The position numbers and the translations under genes are program-made. A stretch of DNA of 14,249 nt, taken from positions 1 to 14,249 of the forward strand of contig JAKEHF010000059.1 in NCBI GenBank assembly GCA_022615295.1, written 5' to 3'. This document shows positions 1-7,829 of the stretch, piece after piece (the stretch's first letter is position 1; each line of letters starts with the position of its first letter). The DNA is from Actinomycetota bacterium (GTDB lineage: Bacteria > Actinomycetota > Acidimicrobiia > Spongiisociales > ZC4RG35). Under the pieces are notes generated by a model. The model did not search any database. It saw only the letters and a list, made by a program, of their open reading frames with translations, and was not told the origin of the DNA.

Positions 1-756
1 CAGGGGGAGCCCTTCGCCGCCCTATCCCTGATGGCCCAGGGCCGTCATCGTTTCGTCGAGTTGGGTGAGGGTGACACGGTGCTCATCTCGGCGAGACCCG
101 TTCCCGGGAACGAGACCGCGGTGTCGAAGGTGATCTCGAATCTGACCCGGAGGGGAGCGACCGTGATCCATGGTCAGAACGCCAACGTCCACGTCTCGGG
201 TCACGGCCGACGCGACGAGCTGCTCACGTTCATCAACGTCCTCAGGCCGAGGGCGTTCGTCCCGGTTCACGGGGAGTACCGGCACCTGCACGCCCATGCC
301 GGCCTGGCTCGTCGCATGGGGGTGCCCTTCGTGGAGGTCTTGGAGGACGGGGACCGTGTCGTGCTGGAGGGGAAACGGACGGTCGTGGAGCGTCGGGTGG
401 TCCCCGCCGGCTATGTGTATCTCGACGGGTCGTCGGTAGGTGACGTCCAGTCGGCTGTGCTCCGGGACCGGTCTCATCTAGCCGACGAGGGAGTGGTGGT
501 GGTCACCGTCGGGATCGATCACGACACGGGTGAGATCGTCTACGGCCCGAACCTGGACAGCCATGGGCTGATGGACGACCCGGAGGCGGTCCTCGGCAAG
601 GCCGCCGATGCGGTGAGGGCGGCCATCGAGCAACACGACTCCGGTCGCACCGACCACTCCGAGTTGCAGAAGACGGTCCGTCAGGAGACGGGTCGGGTGA
701 TCAGGGCCGAGACCTCACGCAAGCCGGTGATCGTCCCCGTGATCATGGAGCTGTAG
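1..756 (+). CDS. rnj: Ribonuclease J, C-terminal part (cut by window edge)
   Basis: Frame 1 is open from the first base, so the gene starts outside the window; 251 residues are visible. RNase J is a cytoplasmic metallo-beta-lactamase/beta-CASP nuclease with 5' exo- and endonuclease activity in RNA turnover. The visible part opens with QGEP..ALSLMA, matching the end of the beta-CASP domain. It then has the metal-site motif HVSGHG (about residues 65-70) and FVPVHGEYRHL (about 86-96), which follows the RNase J pattern closely. The last ~110 residues form the C-terminal domain of the family. The stop TAG overlaps the stop of the convergent nitroreductase gene by 14 bases. Family assignment is firm; whether the organism has other RNase J or RNase E copies cannot be judged here. 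Confidence 0.93.
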   Translation, partial: QGEPFAALSLMAQGRHRFVELGEGDTVLISARPVPGNETAVSKVISNLTRRGATVIHGQNANVHVSGHGRRDELLTFINVLRPRAFVPVHGEYRHLHAHAGLARRMGVPFVEVLEDGDRVVLEGKRTVVERRVVPAGYVYLDGSSVGDVQSAVLRDRSHLADEGVVVVTVGIDHDTGEIVYGPNLDSHGLMDDPEAVLGKAADAVRAAIEQHDSGRTDHSELQKTVRQETGRVIRAETSRKPVIVPVIMEL

Positions 757-1426
757 CCGACCCAGCCTCGACCATCACCTGGGTCAAGGGCTTGCGTCGC
801 AGATCCGGAACGACGCAGTCATCGGCCGGGTAGCCGATCGGGAACATGCAGAAGGGTCGCTCGTTCGCCGGTCGTCCGAGAAGACGAGTGAGGAAGGCCA
901 TCGGCGACGGAGTGTGGGTCAGCGTGGCCAGACCGGCGTGATGAAGGGCGGCGATGAAGATGCCGGCGGCGATCCCGCAGCTCTCCTTCACATAGAAGTG
1001 GTGTATCTGGCTGCCGTCCGACGTCAGCCCGTACCGTTGCTCGAAGAGGACCACCAGCCAGGGCACCGTCTCGAGGAACTCCTTGTGCCAGTCGGTGCCC
1101 AGTGGCTCGAGGGCCTCACGCCAATGTGCCGGGAGACGGCCTCCTTCGTAGTTGACTCTCTCCTCCTGCTCGGCGGCTGCCCGGATGTGCCGCTTGACCT
1201 CTCGGTCCCCAGTGAGGACGAAGGTCCAAGGCTGGCGGTGCGCACCGGACGGCGCCGTCGAGGCGGTTCGGATCGCCTGCTCCACGAGGTGTCTGGGGAC
1301 GGGTTTCTCCGAGAAGTGGCGGACGCTGCGACGACGGTTCATCTCCTCGTAGAAGGCGTCGGCTTTCGCCGTCTGCTCCTCGAGGGTCATGGTCTGGAGC
1401 CGGTAGCGGATCATCGGTGCGGGCAT
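743..1426 (-). CDS. Nitroreductase-family flavoprotein (iodotyrosine deiodinase-like)
   Basis: A 227-residue protein of the FMN-dependent nitroreductase fold. RRRSVRHFSEKPVP (residues 31-44) and APSGAHRQPWTFVL (58-71) are the FMN-contacting segments, and the C-terminal GYPADDCVVPDLRRKPL matches the IYD/BluB-like branch rather than classical NfsB. Such enzymes are cytoplasmic homodimers that reduce or dehalogenate small substrates with NAD(P)H; the substrate here is unknown. I prefer the ATG at 1426: a longer frame to 1486 would run into the start of ftsK, while a TACGGT box ends 6 bases before the ATG, as in leaderless actinobacterial transcripts. An ATG at 1414 is another option. It is transcribed against both neighbours and sits between rnj and ftsK. 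Confidence 0.85.
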   Translation of the reverse strand: MPAPMIRYRLQTMTLEEQTAKADAFYEEMNRRRSVRHFSEKPVPRHLVEQAIRTASTAPSGAHRQPWTFVLTGDREVKRHIRAAAEQEERVNYEGGRLPAHWREALEPLGTDWHKEFLETVPWLVVLFEQRYGLTSDGSQIHHFYVKESCGIAAGIFIAALHHAGLATLTHTPSPMAFLTRLLGRPANERPFCMFPIGYPADDCVVPDLRRKPLTQVMVEAGSATAP

Positions 1427-1470
1427 GAATTCACCGTACAACGTTCTTCCTGGGGTATCGTCTCCGCCGA
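1427..1470. promoter_or_regulatory. Divergent promoter region, nitroreductase / ftsK
   Basis: Only 44 bases separate the two divergent starts. On the plus strand TATCGT (1456-1461) fits a TANNNT -10 box and lies 9 bases before the ftsK ATG. On the minus strand TACGGT (1438-1433) lies 6 bases before the nitroreductase ATG at 1426. Neither gene has a recognisable Shine-Dalgarno, so both may be leaderless or nearly so. No convincing -35 boxes are visible. This is inferred from spacing alone. Confidence 0.35.
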
Positions 1471-3735
1471 ATGCCTTCCAGGACACCCACCCGGAAGGGC
1501 TCCGGGCGGAGACGGGTGTCCCAGACCAAGAAGAAGAACACCACCCGAGGTCGTCTCGGCCCGACGCTGGCGGGCTTCCGAGCCCGGGCGAGAGACACCC
1601 TGGGCCGTCAAACCGACGATGTATGGGGCGTGGTCCTCATCGTCGTGGCCGTGCTGTTCACGCTGGCCTTCATCGACCTCGCCGGGCCCGCCGGCGAGGT
1701 CGCCGACAACGCCACGAGGGTCCTGTTCGGTTTCTGGCGTCTTTCCCTGCCCCTGGCCTTCGCCGGCATCGGTCTCGGTCTGATCGTCGGCAAGCCCCGC
1801 GACGGTGCGAAGCGACTGGTGATCGGTGGTGTCACCACCTTCATCGGGACCCTGGCCCTCTTCCATCTGCTGACGGGGGCGGTGGCGATCCGTCCCGACT
1901 TCGAGCTCGTCCAGGAGCGTGGCGGGGCGGTCGGGGCCCTCATCGCATTCCCGTTGCGACGGCTGATCGGGCACTGGGGCGCCTTCGTGATCCTCGCCTC
2001 GTCCATCGGGGTCGGCGTGCTCGTCATGACCCAGACCACGGTCAAGGAGCTGTTCATGGGTGTCGCCGCCATGGGTCGCGCAGTGCGACGATTTGCTGTG
2101 TCCACCCTGTTCGAAGGAGAGAGCGGCGTGGTCGAGACGGTCGATCCGGTCAAACAGCCTAAGCCACCGCGGGGGAGGCATCAGAAGCCGAGAGAGCCCA
2201 AGCCCAAGAAGGCCCCCGAAGCCCAGCCCCAGCCGGTGCGACGTCAGACACCGCCACCTCCGGTAGTCGATCTGAGGGCGGATGGCTATCACCTTCCGCC
2301 GTTGTCGCTGCTCGAGGAGGGGACCGGGGGAGAGGTGAGCCGGAAGAGCCTCGAGGAGACGGCGCGCCAACTCGAGGACACTCTCCTTCAGCACGGCGTC
2401 GACGCCACCCTCACCAAGATCGTTCCAGGACCGACGGTGACCCGGTTCGAGATCGCCCTCGCCGCCGGGGTCAAGGTCAACCGCGTCTCCAACCTCTCCC
2501 ATGACATCGCCTACGCCCTGGCCACACCCGACGTGCGTCTCCTCGTCCCGATACCGGGCAAACAGGCGATCGGCGTCGAGGTCCCCAACACCCGACGTCG
2601 TCTGGTCTCCCTGGGCGACATCCTGAGCAGCGCCGAGGCCGCAGTGCCCCACCCTTCCCTGACCATCGGGCTGGGAATGGACATCTCGGGGATGCCCAGG
2701 CTCCTCAACCTGGCCGAGCTGCCCCACCTCCTGATCGCGGGTGCGACCGGGGCCGGTAAGTCGTCCTGCATCAACTCGATAGTCACGTCTTTGCTGATGA
2801 GGACCACGCCGGACGACGTGCGTCTCATCCTCGTCGATCCGAAGCGAGTCGAGCTGGGCCAATACGACGGTGTTCCCCATCTGCTCACCCGGGTGATCAC
2901 CAACCCCAAGAAGGCCAACGACGCGCTGAAGTGGGCGGTGGCCGAGATGGATCGACGCTACGACCTGCTCGCCGAGGCCAAGGCTCGGGACATCGAGGGT
3001 TACCGTCTGAAGCTGGGGAAGGGCGAGCTCGACCCCGGCAACTTCGACCGGTTCCCCTACATCGTGGTCATCATCGATGAGCTCAATGATCTGATGATGG
3101 TGGCGGGCCGAGAGGTCGAGGAGTCGGTGGTGAGGATCGCCCAGATGGCCCGCGCCGTCGGGATCCACCTGGTGATCGCCACCCAGAGACCCTCGGTCGA
3201 CGTGATCACCGGCGTCATCAAGGCGAACATCCCGAGCCGGCTCGCGTTCAGCGTGGCCAGCCAGACCGACAGCCGGGTGATCATCGACGGCGCCGGAGCC
3301 GAGAAGCTGGTGGGGATGGGGGACATGCTGGTGGTCACCGCCAAGGAACCGAGACCCCAGCGGATCCAGGGGGCCTGGGTCAGGGAGTCCGAGATCCACG
3401 CGGTAGTGGAGTGGGTGAAGCGGCAGCAAGAAGCGATGTATCACGACAAGGTGCTGGCCGCATCGTCTCCCACGAGTGGTGTGAGTGAGGATGAGGACGA
3501 TGTCGACAACGAGCTGATAAGGGAGGCGATGGAGCTGGTCGTCAGATCACAGCTCGGTTCGACCTCGATGCTGCAGCGAAAGCTGCGCATCGGCTTCGCC
3601 CGGGCGGGCAGGGTGATGGACGCCTTGGAGCGCAAGGGTGTCGTCGGGCCCTCCTTGGGGAGCAAGGCCCGTGAGGTATTGATGACGGTCGAGGAGCTGG
3701 AGGAGGCGCTGGAGTCGGAGACCGCCGGGGTTTGA
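1471..3735 (+). CDS. ftsK: DNA translocase FtsK/SpoIIIE
   Basis: A 754-residue membrane-anchored DNA pump that acts at the division septum to clear and resolve chromosome termini. The basic N-terminus (1-50) is followed by about four membrane segments (roughly 52-70, 90-107, 116-136, 169-187). Next comes a Pro/Lys-rich linker (225-265), the alpha domain (about 285-400) and the RecA-like motor with Walker A GATGAGKSS (424-432) and Walker B VVIIDE (532-537). ATQRPSVDVITG (570-581) is a family signature. An acidic linker (671-680) leads to the C-terminal winged-helix gamma domain (about 678-740) that reads orientation sequences. The length matches actinobacterial and Bacillus SpoIIIE-type proteins. 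The ATG at 1471 follows a possible -10 box by 9 bases, with no ribosome binding site visible. Confidence 0.96.
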   Translation: MPSRTPTRKGSGRRRVSQTKKKNTTRGRLGPTLAGFRARARDTLGRQTDDVWGVVLIVVAVLFTLAFIDLAGPAGEVADNATRVLFGFWRLSLPLAFAGIGLGLIVGKPRDGAKRLVIGGVTTFIGTLALFHLLTGAVAIRPDFELVQERGGAVGALIAFPLRRLIGHWGAFVILASSIGVGVLVMTQTTVKELFMGVAAMGRAVRRFAVSTLFEGESGVVETVDPVKQPKPPRGRHQKPREPKPKKAPEAQPQPVRRQTPPPPVVDLRADGYHLPPLSLLEEGTGGEVSRKSLEETARQLEDTLLQHGVDATLTKIVPGPTVTRFEIALAAGVKVNRVSNLSHDIAYALATPDVRLLVPIPGKQAIGVEVPNTRRRLVSLGDILSSAEAAVPHPSLTIGLGMDISGMPRLLNLAELPHLLIAGATGAGKSSCINSIVTSLLMRTTPDDVRLILVDPKRVELGQYDGVPHLLTRVITNPKKANDALKWAVAEMDRRYDLLAEAKARDIEGYRLKLGKGELDPGNFDRFPYIVVIIDELNDLMMVAGREVEESVVRIAQMARAVGIHLVIATQRPSVDVITGVIKANIPSRLAFSVASQTDSRVIIDGAGAEKLVGMGDMLVVTAKEPRPQRIQGAWVRESEIHAVVEWVKRQQEAMYHDKVLAASSPTSGVSEDEDDVDNELIREAMELVVRSQLGSTSMLQRKLRIGFARAGRVMDALERKGVVGPSLGSKAREVLMTVEELEEALESETAGV

Positions 3736-3815
3736 CCACCGATTTCACAGCGCCTCACCGGGTCTAACCTCGGGGGACCCCACCACGGTGGGCACAAGGA
3801 GGACCTTCTCAGCAC
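3736..3815 (+). promoter_or_regulatory. Promoter/leader before the pdh operon with inverted repeat and RBS
   Basis: Eighty bases without a gene. TAACCT (3765-3770) fits a -10 box, with TTTCAC (3743-3748) 16 bases upstream as a weak -35. Downstream lies a perfect inverted repeat CCCACC-AC-GGTGGG (3779-3792), which could be an operator or a small leader hairpin. A strong Shine-Dalgarno AAGGAGG (3796-3802) lies 13 bases before the GTG at 3816. This RBS is the main reason for starting E1alpha at 3816 rather than at the internal ATG at 3930, which has none. Confidence 0.4.
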
Positions 3816-4952
3816 GTGAGCTCACGCAAGCCAGGGCTGGGCCGCGGTCTCGAATCGCTCATCCCCACTGAGAGCGATCCGACATCGCCGCTCGCGTTGG
3901 AGCAGACTTCGCCCGATGCCGGCCCGTCGATGTTCAACCTGATCAACCCGGACGGGTCCGTTCGCGATCGTCTACCCGTGACCCTCGATGAGATGAAGGA
4001 CCTCTACGCGGCGATGGTCGAGGCGCGTGCCTATGACGACAAGTCGATGGCGATGCAACGGCAGGGCCGTCTCGCCACCTACGCCCCTTTTCGGGGCCAG
4101 GAGGCCGCCCAGATCGGGGCCGGGGCGGCGCTGAGACCCGGTGATTGGGTGGCGGCCACCTACCGGGATGCGGCGCTCAACTGGATGGCCGGCTACCCAT
4201 GGCGTCTTCTGATACTGGGTCGCACCGGGGACGAGCGTGGCGGTCAGGTCCCCGAGGACGTCTACGTGCTCCCCCCTTCGATCACCGTCGGCGGGCACAT
4301 GATCCATGCCGTCGGTCTCGCCTGGGCGGAGAAGCTGAAGGGGAGCAGCCGGATCGCCTTGACCTCGTTTGGTGACGGCGCCACGTCGGAGGGCGACTTT
4401 CACGAGGCGATGAACTTCGCCGCGGTTTACGAGCTCCCAACTGTATTCCTCTGCCAGAACAACGGCTTCGCCATCTCCTACCCGACGGTGGAGCAGACCA
4501 GGACCGAGACCATCGCCGAGAAGGCCGAGGCCTACGGGATGCCGGGGGTGCGTGTCGACGGCAACGACGTGGTGGCGGTGATGGTCGCGGTCAAGGAAGC
4601 CGCACAACGGGCCCGCTCCGGCAAGGGGCCGAGTCTCGTCGAGGCCCTCACCTATCGCATCGGACCACACACCACGGCGGACGACCCCGGCCGGTACCGG
4701 GACGAGGCCGAAGTCACCCTGTGGGAGGAGAAGGACCCACTGACCCGGGTACGTCGTCTACTCGAGCGGTCCGGAGCCTGGAGTCTCCAGTGGCAGCAGA
4801 CCCTGGAGACGCAGGCATCGCAGGGCATCGAGTCCGCGGTGGCCTGGGCGGAGGCGATCCCGATCCCAGAGCCGGGGACACTGTTCACGAGGATGTACGC
4901 CGAGCCGACGCCGCCTCTGCTCGAGCAGGCCGGGGAAGCCACCCATGGCTGA
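3816..4952 (+). CDS. pdhA: 2-oxoacid (pyruvate-type) dehydrogenase E1 alpha with ParB-like N-terminal extension
   Basis: A 378-residue thiamine-diphosphate E1 subunit. With E1beta it decarboxylates a 2-oxoacid and acylates the lipoyl group of E2. The catalytic part runs from about residue 39. QRQGRLATYAPFRGQEAAQ (81-99) favours a pyruvate-type enzyme, though a branched-chain substrate is possible. The ThDP motif spans GDG (186-188) to NN (215-216), and YRIGPHTTADDP (280-291) is the substrate/phosphorylation-type loop. The first 38 residues are not E1 sequence: KPGLGRGLESLIP (5-17) matches the conserved N-terminus of ParB and is followed by a Pro/Ser/Thr-rich linker. The GTG start has a strong RBS (3796-3802), while the internal ATG at 3930 has none. 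The gene overlaps E1beta by 8 bases, implying coupled translation. Confidence 0.93.
   Translation: MSSRKPGLGRGLESLIPTESDPTSPLALEQTSPDAGPSMFNLINPDGSVRDRLPVTLDEMKDLYAAMVEARAYDDKSMAMQRQGRLATYAPFRGQEAAQIGAGAALRPGDWVAATYRDAALNWMAGYPWRLLILGRTGDERGGQVPEDVYVLPPSITVGGHMIHAVGLAWAEKLKGSSRIALTSFGDGATSEGDFHEAMNFAAVYELPTVFLCQNNGFAISYPTVEQTRTETIAEKAEAYGMPGVRVDGNDVVAVMVAVKEAAQRARSGKGPSLVEALTYRIGPHTTADDPGRYRDEAEVTLWEEKDPLTRVRRLLERSGAWSLQWQQTLETQASQGIESAVAWAEAIPIPEPGTLFTRMYAEPTPPLLEQAGEATHG
3828..3866 (+). other. ParB-type ParA-contact motif at the N-terminus of E1 alpha
   Basis: Codons 5-17 encode KPGLGRGLESLIP. In ParB/Spo0J proteins a basic GLGRGL.ALIP segment near the N-terminus binds ParA and stimulates its ATPase. 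After it, residues 18-38 resemble the flexible linker of a ParB, and then E1 sequence begins where normal E1 alpha proteins start. No ParB CTP-binding or helix-turn-helix domain follows. The likeness is read by eye. Whether it is functional, or a relic of a parB 5' end joined to pdhA, is open. Confidence 0.6.
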
Positions 4953-5922
4953 GCTCAACATCGCCCAGGCACTCAACGGCGCCCTGGACACCGCCCTCTC
5001 CGCCGACGACCGGGTGGTGCTGCTCGGCGAGGACATCGGGCGGGCCGGTGGTGTCTTTCGGATCACCGATGGTCTCCGGGAGCGACACGGGGCGCAGCGG
5101 GTCATCGACACCCCGGTCGCCGAGTCGGGGATCGTGGGTGCGGCGTTCGGGATGGCGGTCGCCGGTCTCCGCCCGGTGGCCGAGATCCAGTTCCTCGGCT
5201 TCTCCTACCCCGCCTACGACCAGGTCGTCAATCACGTCGCCAGGATCCGGAACCGCACCAACCACCGTTTCACGGCGCCCATGGTGGTGCGTATTCCCTT
5301 CGGCGGTGGCATCGGGGCTGCAGAGCATCACTCGGAGTCCACCGAGGCCGTCTATGCGCACGTTCCCGGGCTCAAGGTCGTGGTCCCATCTACGCCCCGG
5401 GACGCCCGTGGCCTCCTCCTAGCCGCCATAGAGGACCCCGACCCGGTCATCTTCCTCGAGCCGATCCGTCTCTACCGGGCCGTGAAGGAGGACGTGCCCG
5501 AGATCTACTACAAGACCGATATCGGGCCGATCCGTGTCGAGCGCACGGGCACCGACATCAGTCTCATCTCGTGGGGGGCCATGATGAAGGAGACCCGTCA
5601 GGCGGCGACATCGCTCGAACAGAGCGGCATCTCGGTCGAGGTGATAGACGTCCGCACCCTGACCCCGCTGGATCGTGACGGGATAGTCGCCAGCGTCTCC
5701 AAGACCGGTCGTGCGGTGGTGGTCCACGAGGCGCCGCTCACCGGCGGCTTCGGTGCGGAGATCTCGGCGACCATCGCCGAGCGCTGTCTCTACTCCCTAC
5801 AGGCTCCGGTGGCCCGGGTCACCGGTTGGGACACCATCTTCCCCCTGAAGCGGTCGGAACACCACTACCTTCCGTCGGTGGACCGGATCGTCTCGGCCGC
5901 CGAGAGGACCCTGGAGGAGTAG
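4945..5922 (+). CDS. pdhB: 2-oxoacid (pyruvate-type) dehydrogenase E1 beta
   Basis: A 325-residue partner of E1alpha; the alpha2beta2 E1 forms the ThDP site between subunits. The N-terminal half binds the pyrimidine end of ThDP: LLGEDIG (26-32), TPVAESGIVG (56-65, with Glu60 the likely cofactor-activating glutamate) and EHHSESTEA (127-135, with the active-site histidines). The C-terminal transketolase-type domain carries DVRTLTPLD and VVHEAPLTGGFGAE. Length is typical. The ATG lies within the last codons of E1alpha, preceded by GGGGAAG (4932-4938) at 6 bases spacing. The stop TAG shares one base with the GTG of E2. No E3 (lipoamide dehydrogenase) gene is in the window, so it must be encoded elsewhere. 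Confidence 0.95.
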   Translation: MAELNIAQALNGALDTALSADDRVVLLGEDIGRAGGVFRITDGLRERHGAQRVIDTPVAESGIVGAAFGMAVAGLRPVAEIQFLGFSYPAYDQVVNHVARIRNRTNHRFTAPMVVRIPFGGGIGAAEHHSESTEAVYAHVPGLKVVVPSTPRDARGLLLAAIEDPDPVIFLEPIRLYRAVKEDVPEIYYKTDIGPIRVERTGTDISLISWGAMMKETRQAATSLEQSGISVEVIDVRTLTPLDRDGIVASVSKTGRAVVVHEAPLTGGFGAEISATIAERCLYSLQAPVARVTGWDTIFPLKRSEHHYLPSVDRIVSAAERTLEE

Positions 5923-7232
5923 TGGCCCGCGAGTTCAGGCTGCCCGACATCGGCGAAGGGCTCACCGAAGCCGAGGTGGTGCGTTGGCTCGTGCCGGTGG
6001 GTGGCACGGTGATGGCCGACCAGGCGATAGTGGAGGTGGAGACGGACAAGGCGGTCGTCGAGATCCCAAGCCCGTATGCAGGTGTGGTGCTCCGTCACGG
6101 GGGTGGTGAGGGGGAGACGATCAAGGTCGGCGAGGTGCTGGTCGTGATCGGCGAGCCCGGAGAGGCCACCGGGGACGAAGATGTCCGCATGGCGCCCGAA
6201 GTGGAGGAGGCGGAGGAGGCGCCAGTCGTCACAACCGCGGCGCCGGTCGCCACGACCGCGGCGCCCATCGTGGGCACGATCAGCGAGGAGGCGGAGACCC
6301 TCGGCTCGTCCCGGTCCGAGATGGGCGGGCAGGTGAAAGCACTGCCCATCGTCCGCAAGCTGGCCCGTGATCACGGGGTCGACCTCGCCGACATCACAGG
6401 CACCGGGCCGGGGGGTCGGATCACACGTCAGGACGTCGAGGCCCAGGTGGCCAATCGTCAGACACTCCCAGCAGCGGCCGCGGCCGCTGATGCCGAACCG
6501 GTGACGGAGCCCGTGACGGTGACGACCGCGGAGACCACCGAGCCGTCGGACGTCGGCACCCGAAGACCGATGAGCCGTCTTCGCAGGACCATCGCCGCCA
6601 ACATGTCGAGGAGCTGGGCGGAGATACCACACGTCACGACCTTCGACGACGTCGACGCCACACGTCTGCTCGAGGTACGTGACGCTCTCACCACCCGGCA
6701 CGGGGTGAAGGTCCCGATCGAGGCCCTGGTGATCAAGGCCGTGGTCCCGGCCCTCGTGGCCCATCCCGAGTTCAACGCCACCGTCGATGGTGACGATCTC
6801 GTGCTGCATTCGACCCATGACATCGGGATCGCCGTCGACACCCCGGAGGGGCTGATGGTCGCCGTAGTGAGGGACGCCGGCTCTAAGGGCGTGCTGGCCC
6901 TGGCGGAGGAGGTGCGCCGACTCGGTGAGGGAGCCCGGGCGAGGAGCCTTGGGGTGGAAGAGCTCACCGGTCAGACGTTCACGGTGTCCAACATCGGAGC
7001 AGTGGGCGGGGGACACGGGACACCCATCGTGCCGCCGGGGACCACTGCGATCCTCTCGGTGGGCAGGGCGCGCAACAGGCCCATCGCCTACGGGGATGAG
7101 ATTGGGATAGCACCGGTCATGCCGCTTTCCCTGTCCTACGACCATCGGGTGATCGACGGCGCCATGGGACGGCGTTTCATGAGTTTGGTGTTGGAGAACC
7201 TCGAGGAACCGGCCCTGTTCCTCGCGGTATAG
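5922..7232 (+). CDS. pdhC: 2-oxoacid dehydrogenase E2, dihydrolipoamide acyltransferase
   Basis: A 436-residue core subunit that carries the acyl group on lipoyl-lysine and transfers it to CoA. One lipoyl domain (about 3-80) has the lipoylation site ETDKAVVEI with Lys43. An Ala/Val/Thr/Glu-rich linker with a repeated TTAAP unit follows (about 82-130). Next are the E1/E3-binding domain (about 136-173, LPIVRKLARDHGVDL..ITGTGPGGRITRQDV), a second linker and the catalytic domain (about 212-436). Its active site is SYDHRVIDGA, with His408 and Asp412. I start it at the GTG overlapping the E1beta stop (5922), since VAREFRLPDIGEG is the usual beginning of these proteins and GGAGGAG lies just upstream; the frame is open further back but only within pdhB. 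Pyruvate versus branched-chain specificity cannot be read from the sequence. Confidence 0.94.
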   Translation: MAREFRLPDIGEGLTEAEVVRWLVPVGGTVMADQAIVEVETDKAVVEIPSPYAGVVLRHGGGEGETIKVGEVLVVIGEPGEATGDEDVRMAPEVEEAEEAPVVTTAAPVATTAAPIVGTISEEAETLGSSRSEMGGQVKALPIVRKLARDHGVDLADITGTGPGGRITRQDVEAQVANRQTLPAAAAAADAEPVTEPVTVTTAETTEPSDVGTRRPMSRLRRTIAANMSRSWAEIPHVTTFDDVDATRLLEVRDALTTRHGVKVPIEALVIKAVVPALVAHPEFNATVDGDDLVLHSTHDIGIAVDTPEGLMVAVVRDAGSKGVLALAEEVRRLGEGARARSLGVEELTGQTFTVSNIGAVGGGHGTPIVPPGTTAILSVGRARNRPIAYGDEIGIAPVMPLSLSYDHRVIDGAMGRRFMSLVLENLEEPALFLAV

Positions 7233-7242
7233 GCTCCAGACC

Positions 7243-7458
7243 GTGACCGAAGGGAAGTCAGGCAAGCGGCTCTACCGCTCCACCACCAACAAGCAGGTGT
7301 CTGGAGTCTGCGGCGGCATCGCCGAGTACATGGGGTGGGACCCCACCGTGGTCCGTGTCGGCTGGGTCCTCCTCACCCTGTTCACGGGGATGTTCCCTGG
7401 TGTGATCGGCTATCTCGTGCTCGCCGTCGTGGTCCCAGCCGCGCCCAGCGGAGGCTGA
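7243..7458 (+). CDS. PspC-domain small membrane protein
   Basis: A 71-residue protein with a single PspC domain. RLYRSTTNKQVSGVCGGIAEYMGWDPTVVRVGWVLLTLF is the family pattern, followed by one hydrophobic segment (about 42-66) ending in an Ala/Pro tail. PspC-type proteins are inner-membrane stress sensors in enterobacteria, but small stand-alone versions in actinobacteria are mostly uncharacterised. The GTG start lies 10 bases after the E2 stop, and the next gene starts 1 base after this stop, so it is almost certainly co-transcribed. No special role in the dehydrogenase operon can be inferred. Confidence 0.88.
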   Translation: MTEGKSGKRLYRSTTNKQVSGVCGGIAEYMGWDPTVVRVGWVLLTLFTGMFPGVIGYLVLAVVVPAAPSGG

Positions 7459-7459
7459 G

Positions 7460-7825
7460 GTGCTGACCACTGCCGAGCTGGCGGCATGGCTGGACCGTTA
7501 CGGGGCGGCATGGGAGGGGTTGGATCCCGACGCCGCCGCGGCGCTGTTCACCACCGACGCCCGTTATCACGAGAGCCCTTACGCCGAGCCGTTCCAGGGT
7601 GCCCAAGGGGTGCGGGAGTACTGGGCCCGGGTGACCGCCGACCAGATGGACGTGGTGTTCAGCTACGAGGTCGTCGGGATCGCGGGGGAGGTCGGGATGA
7701 CGACATGGAACAGCAAGTTGACCGCGGTGTCGAGCGGGGCGCGTGTCGAGCTGGACGGCGTCTTTCTCCTCGAGTTCGAGGGCGAGGAGTGCAGTCGTCT
7801 TCGTGAGTGGTGGCACGTTCGCTGA
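7460..7825 (+). CDS. SnoaL-like / NTF2-fold small protein
   Basis: A 121-residue protein of the NTF2-like cone fold. The N-terminal helix pair (LAAWLDRYGAAWEGLDPDAAAALFTTDARYHESPY) is followed by the G...VREYW segment and curved strands ending in LREWWHVR, a common pattern for SnoaL-like domains. The fold serves both as enzyme (ketosteroid isomerase, polyketide cyclase) and as ligand-binding module, so the substrate is unknown. The GTG start has GGAGG (7450-7454) 5 bases upstream, inside the end of the PspC gene. The stop at 7825 is 4 bases before the next start, indicating translational coupling with the AhpD-like gene. Confidence 0.82.
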   Translation: MLTTAELAAWLDRYGAAWEGLDPDAAAALFTTDARYHESPYAEPFQGAQGVREYWARVTADQMDVVFSYEVVGIAGEVGMTTWNSKLTAVSSGARVELDGVFLLEFEGEECSRLREWWHVR

Positions 7826-7829
7826 TCTG

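Noticed and set aside
1411..3444. 677-codon open frame on the minus strand opposite ftsK
   Set aside because: Its sequence is rich in Asp, His, Gly and Arg with no recognisable fold, as expected opposite a GC-rich gene; the plus strand encodes an unmistakable FtsK.
6225..6275. Repeated TTAAP-type units in E2
   Set aside because: This is the normal flexible Ala/Pro-rich linker after a lipoyl domain, not a separate repeat element.
5865..7265. 466-codon minus-strand frame opposite E2
   Set aside because: Low-complexity His/Arg/Gly-rich shadow; it lies fully over the well-supported pdhC and has no RBS or family likeness.
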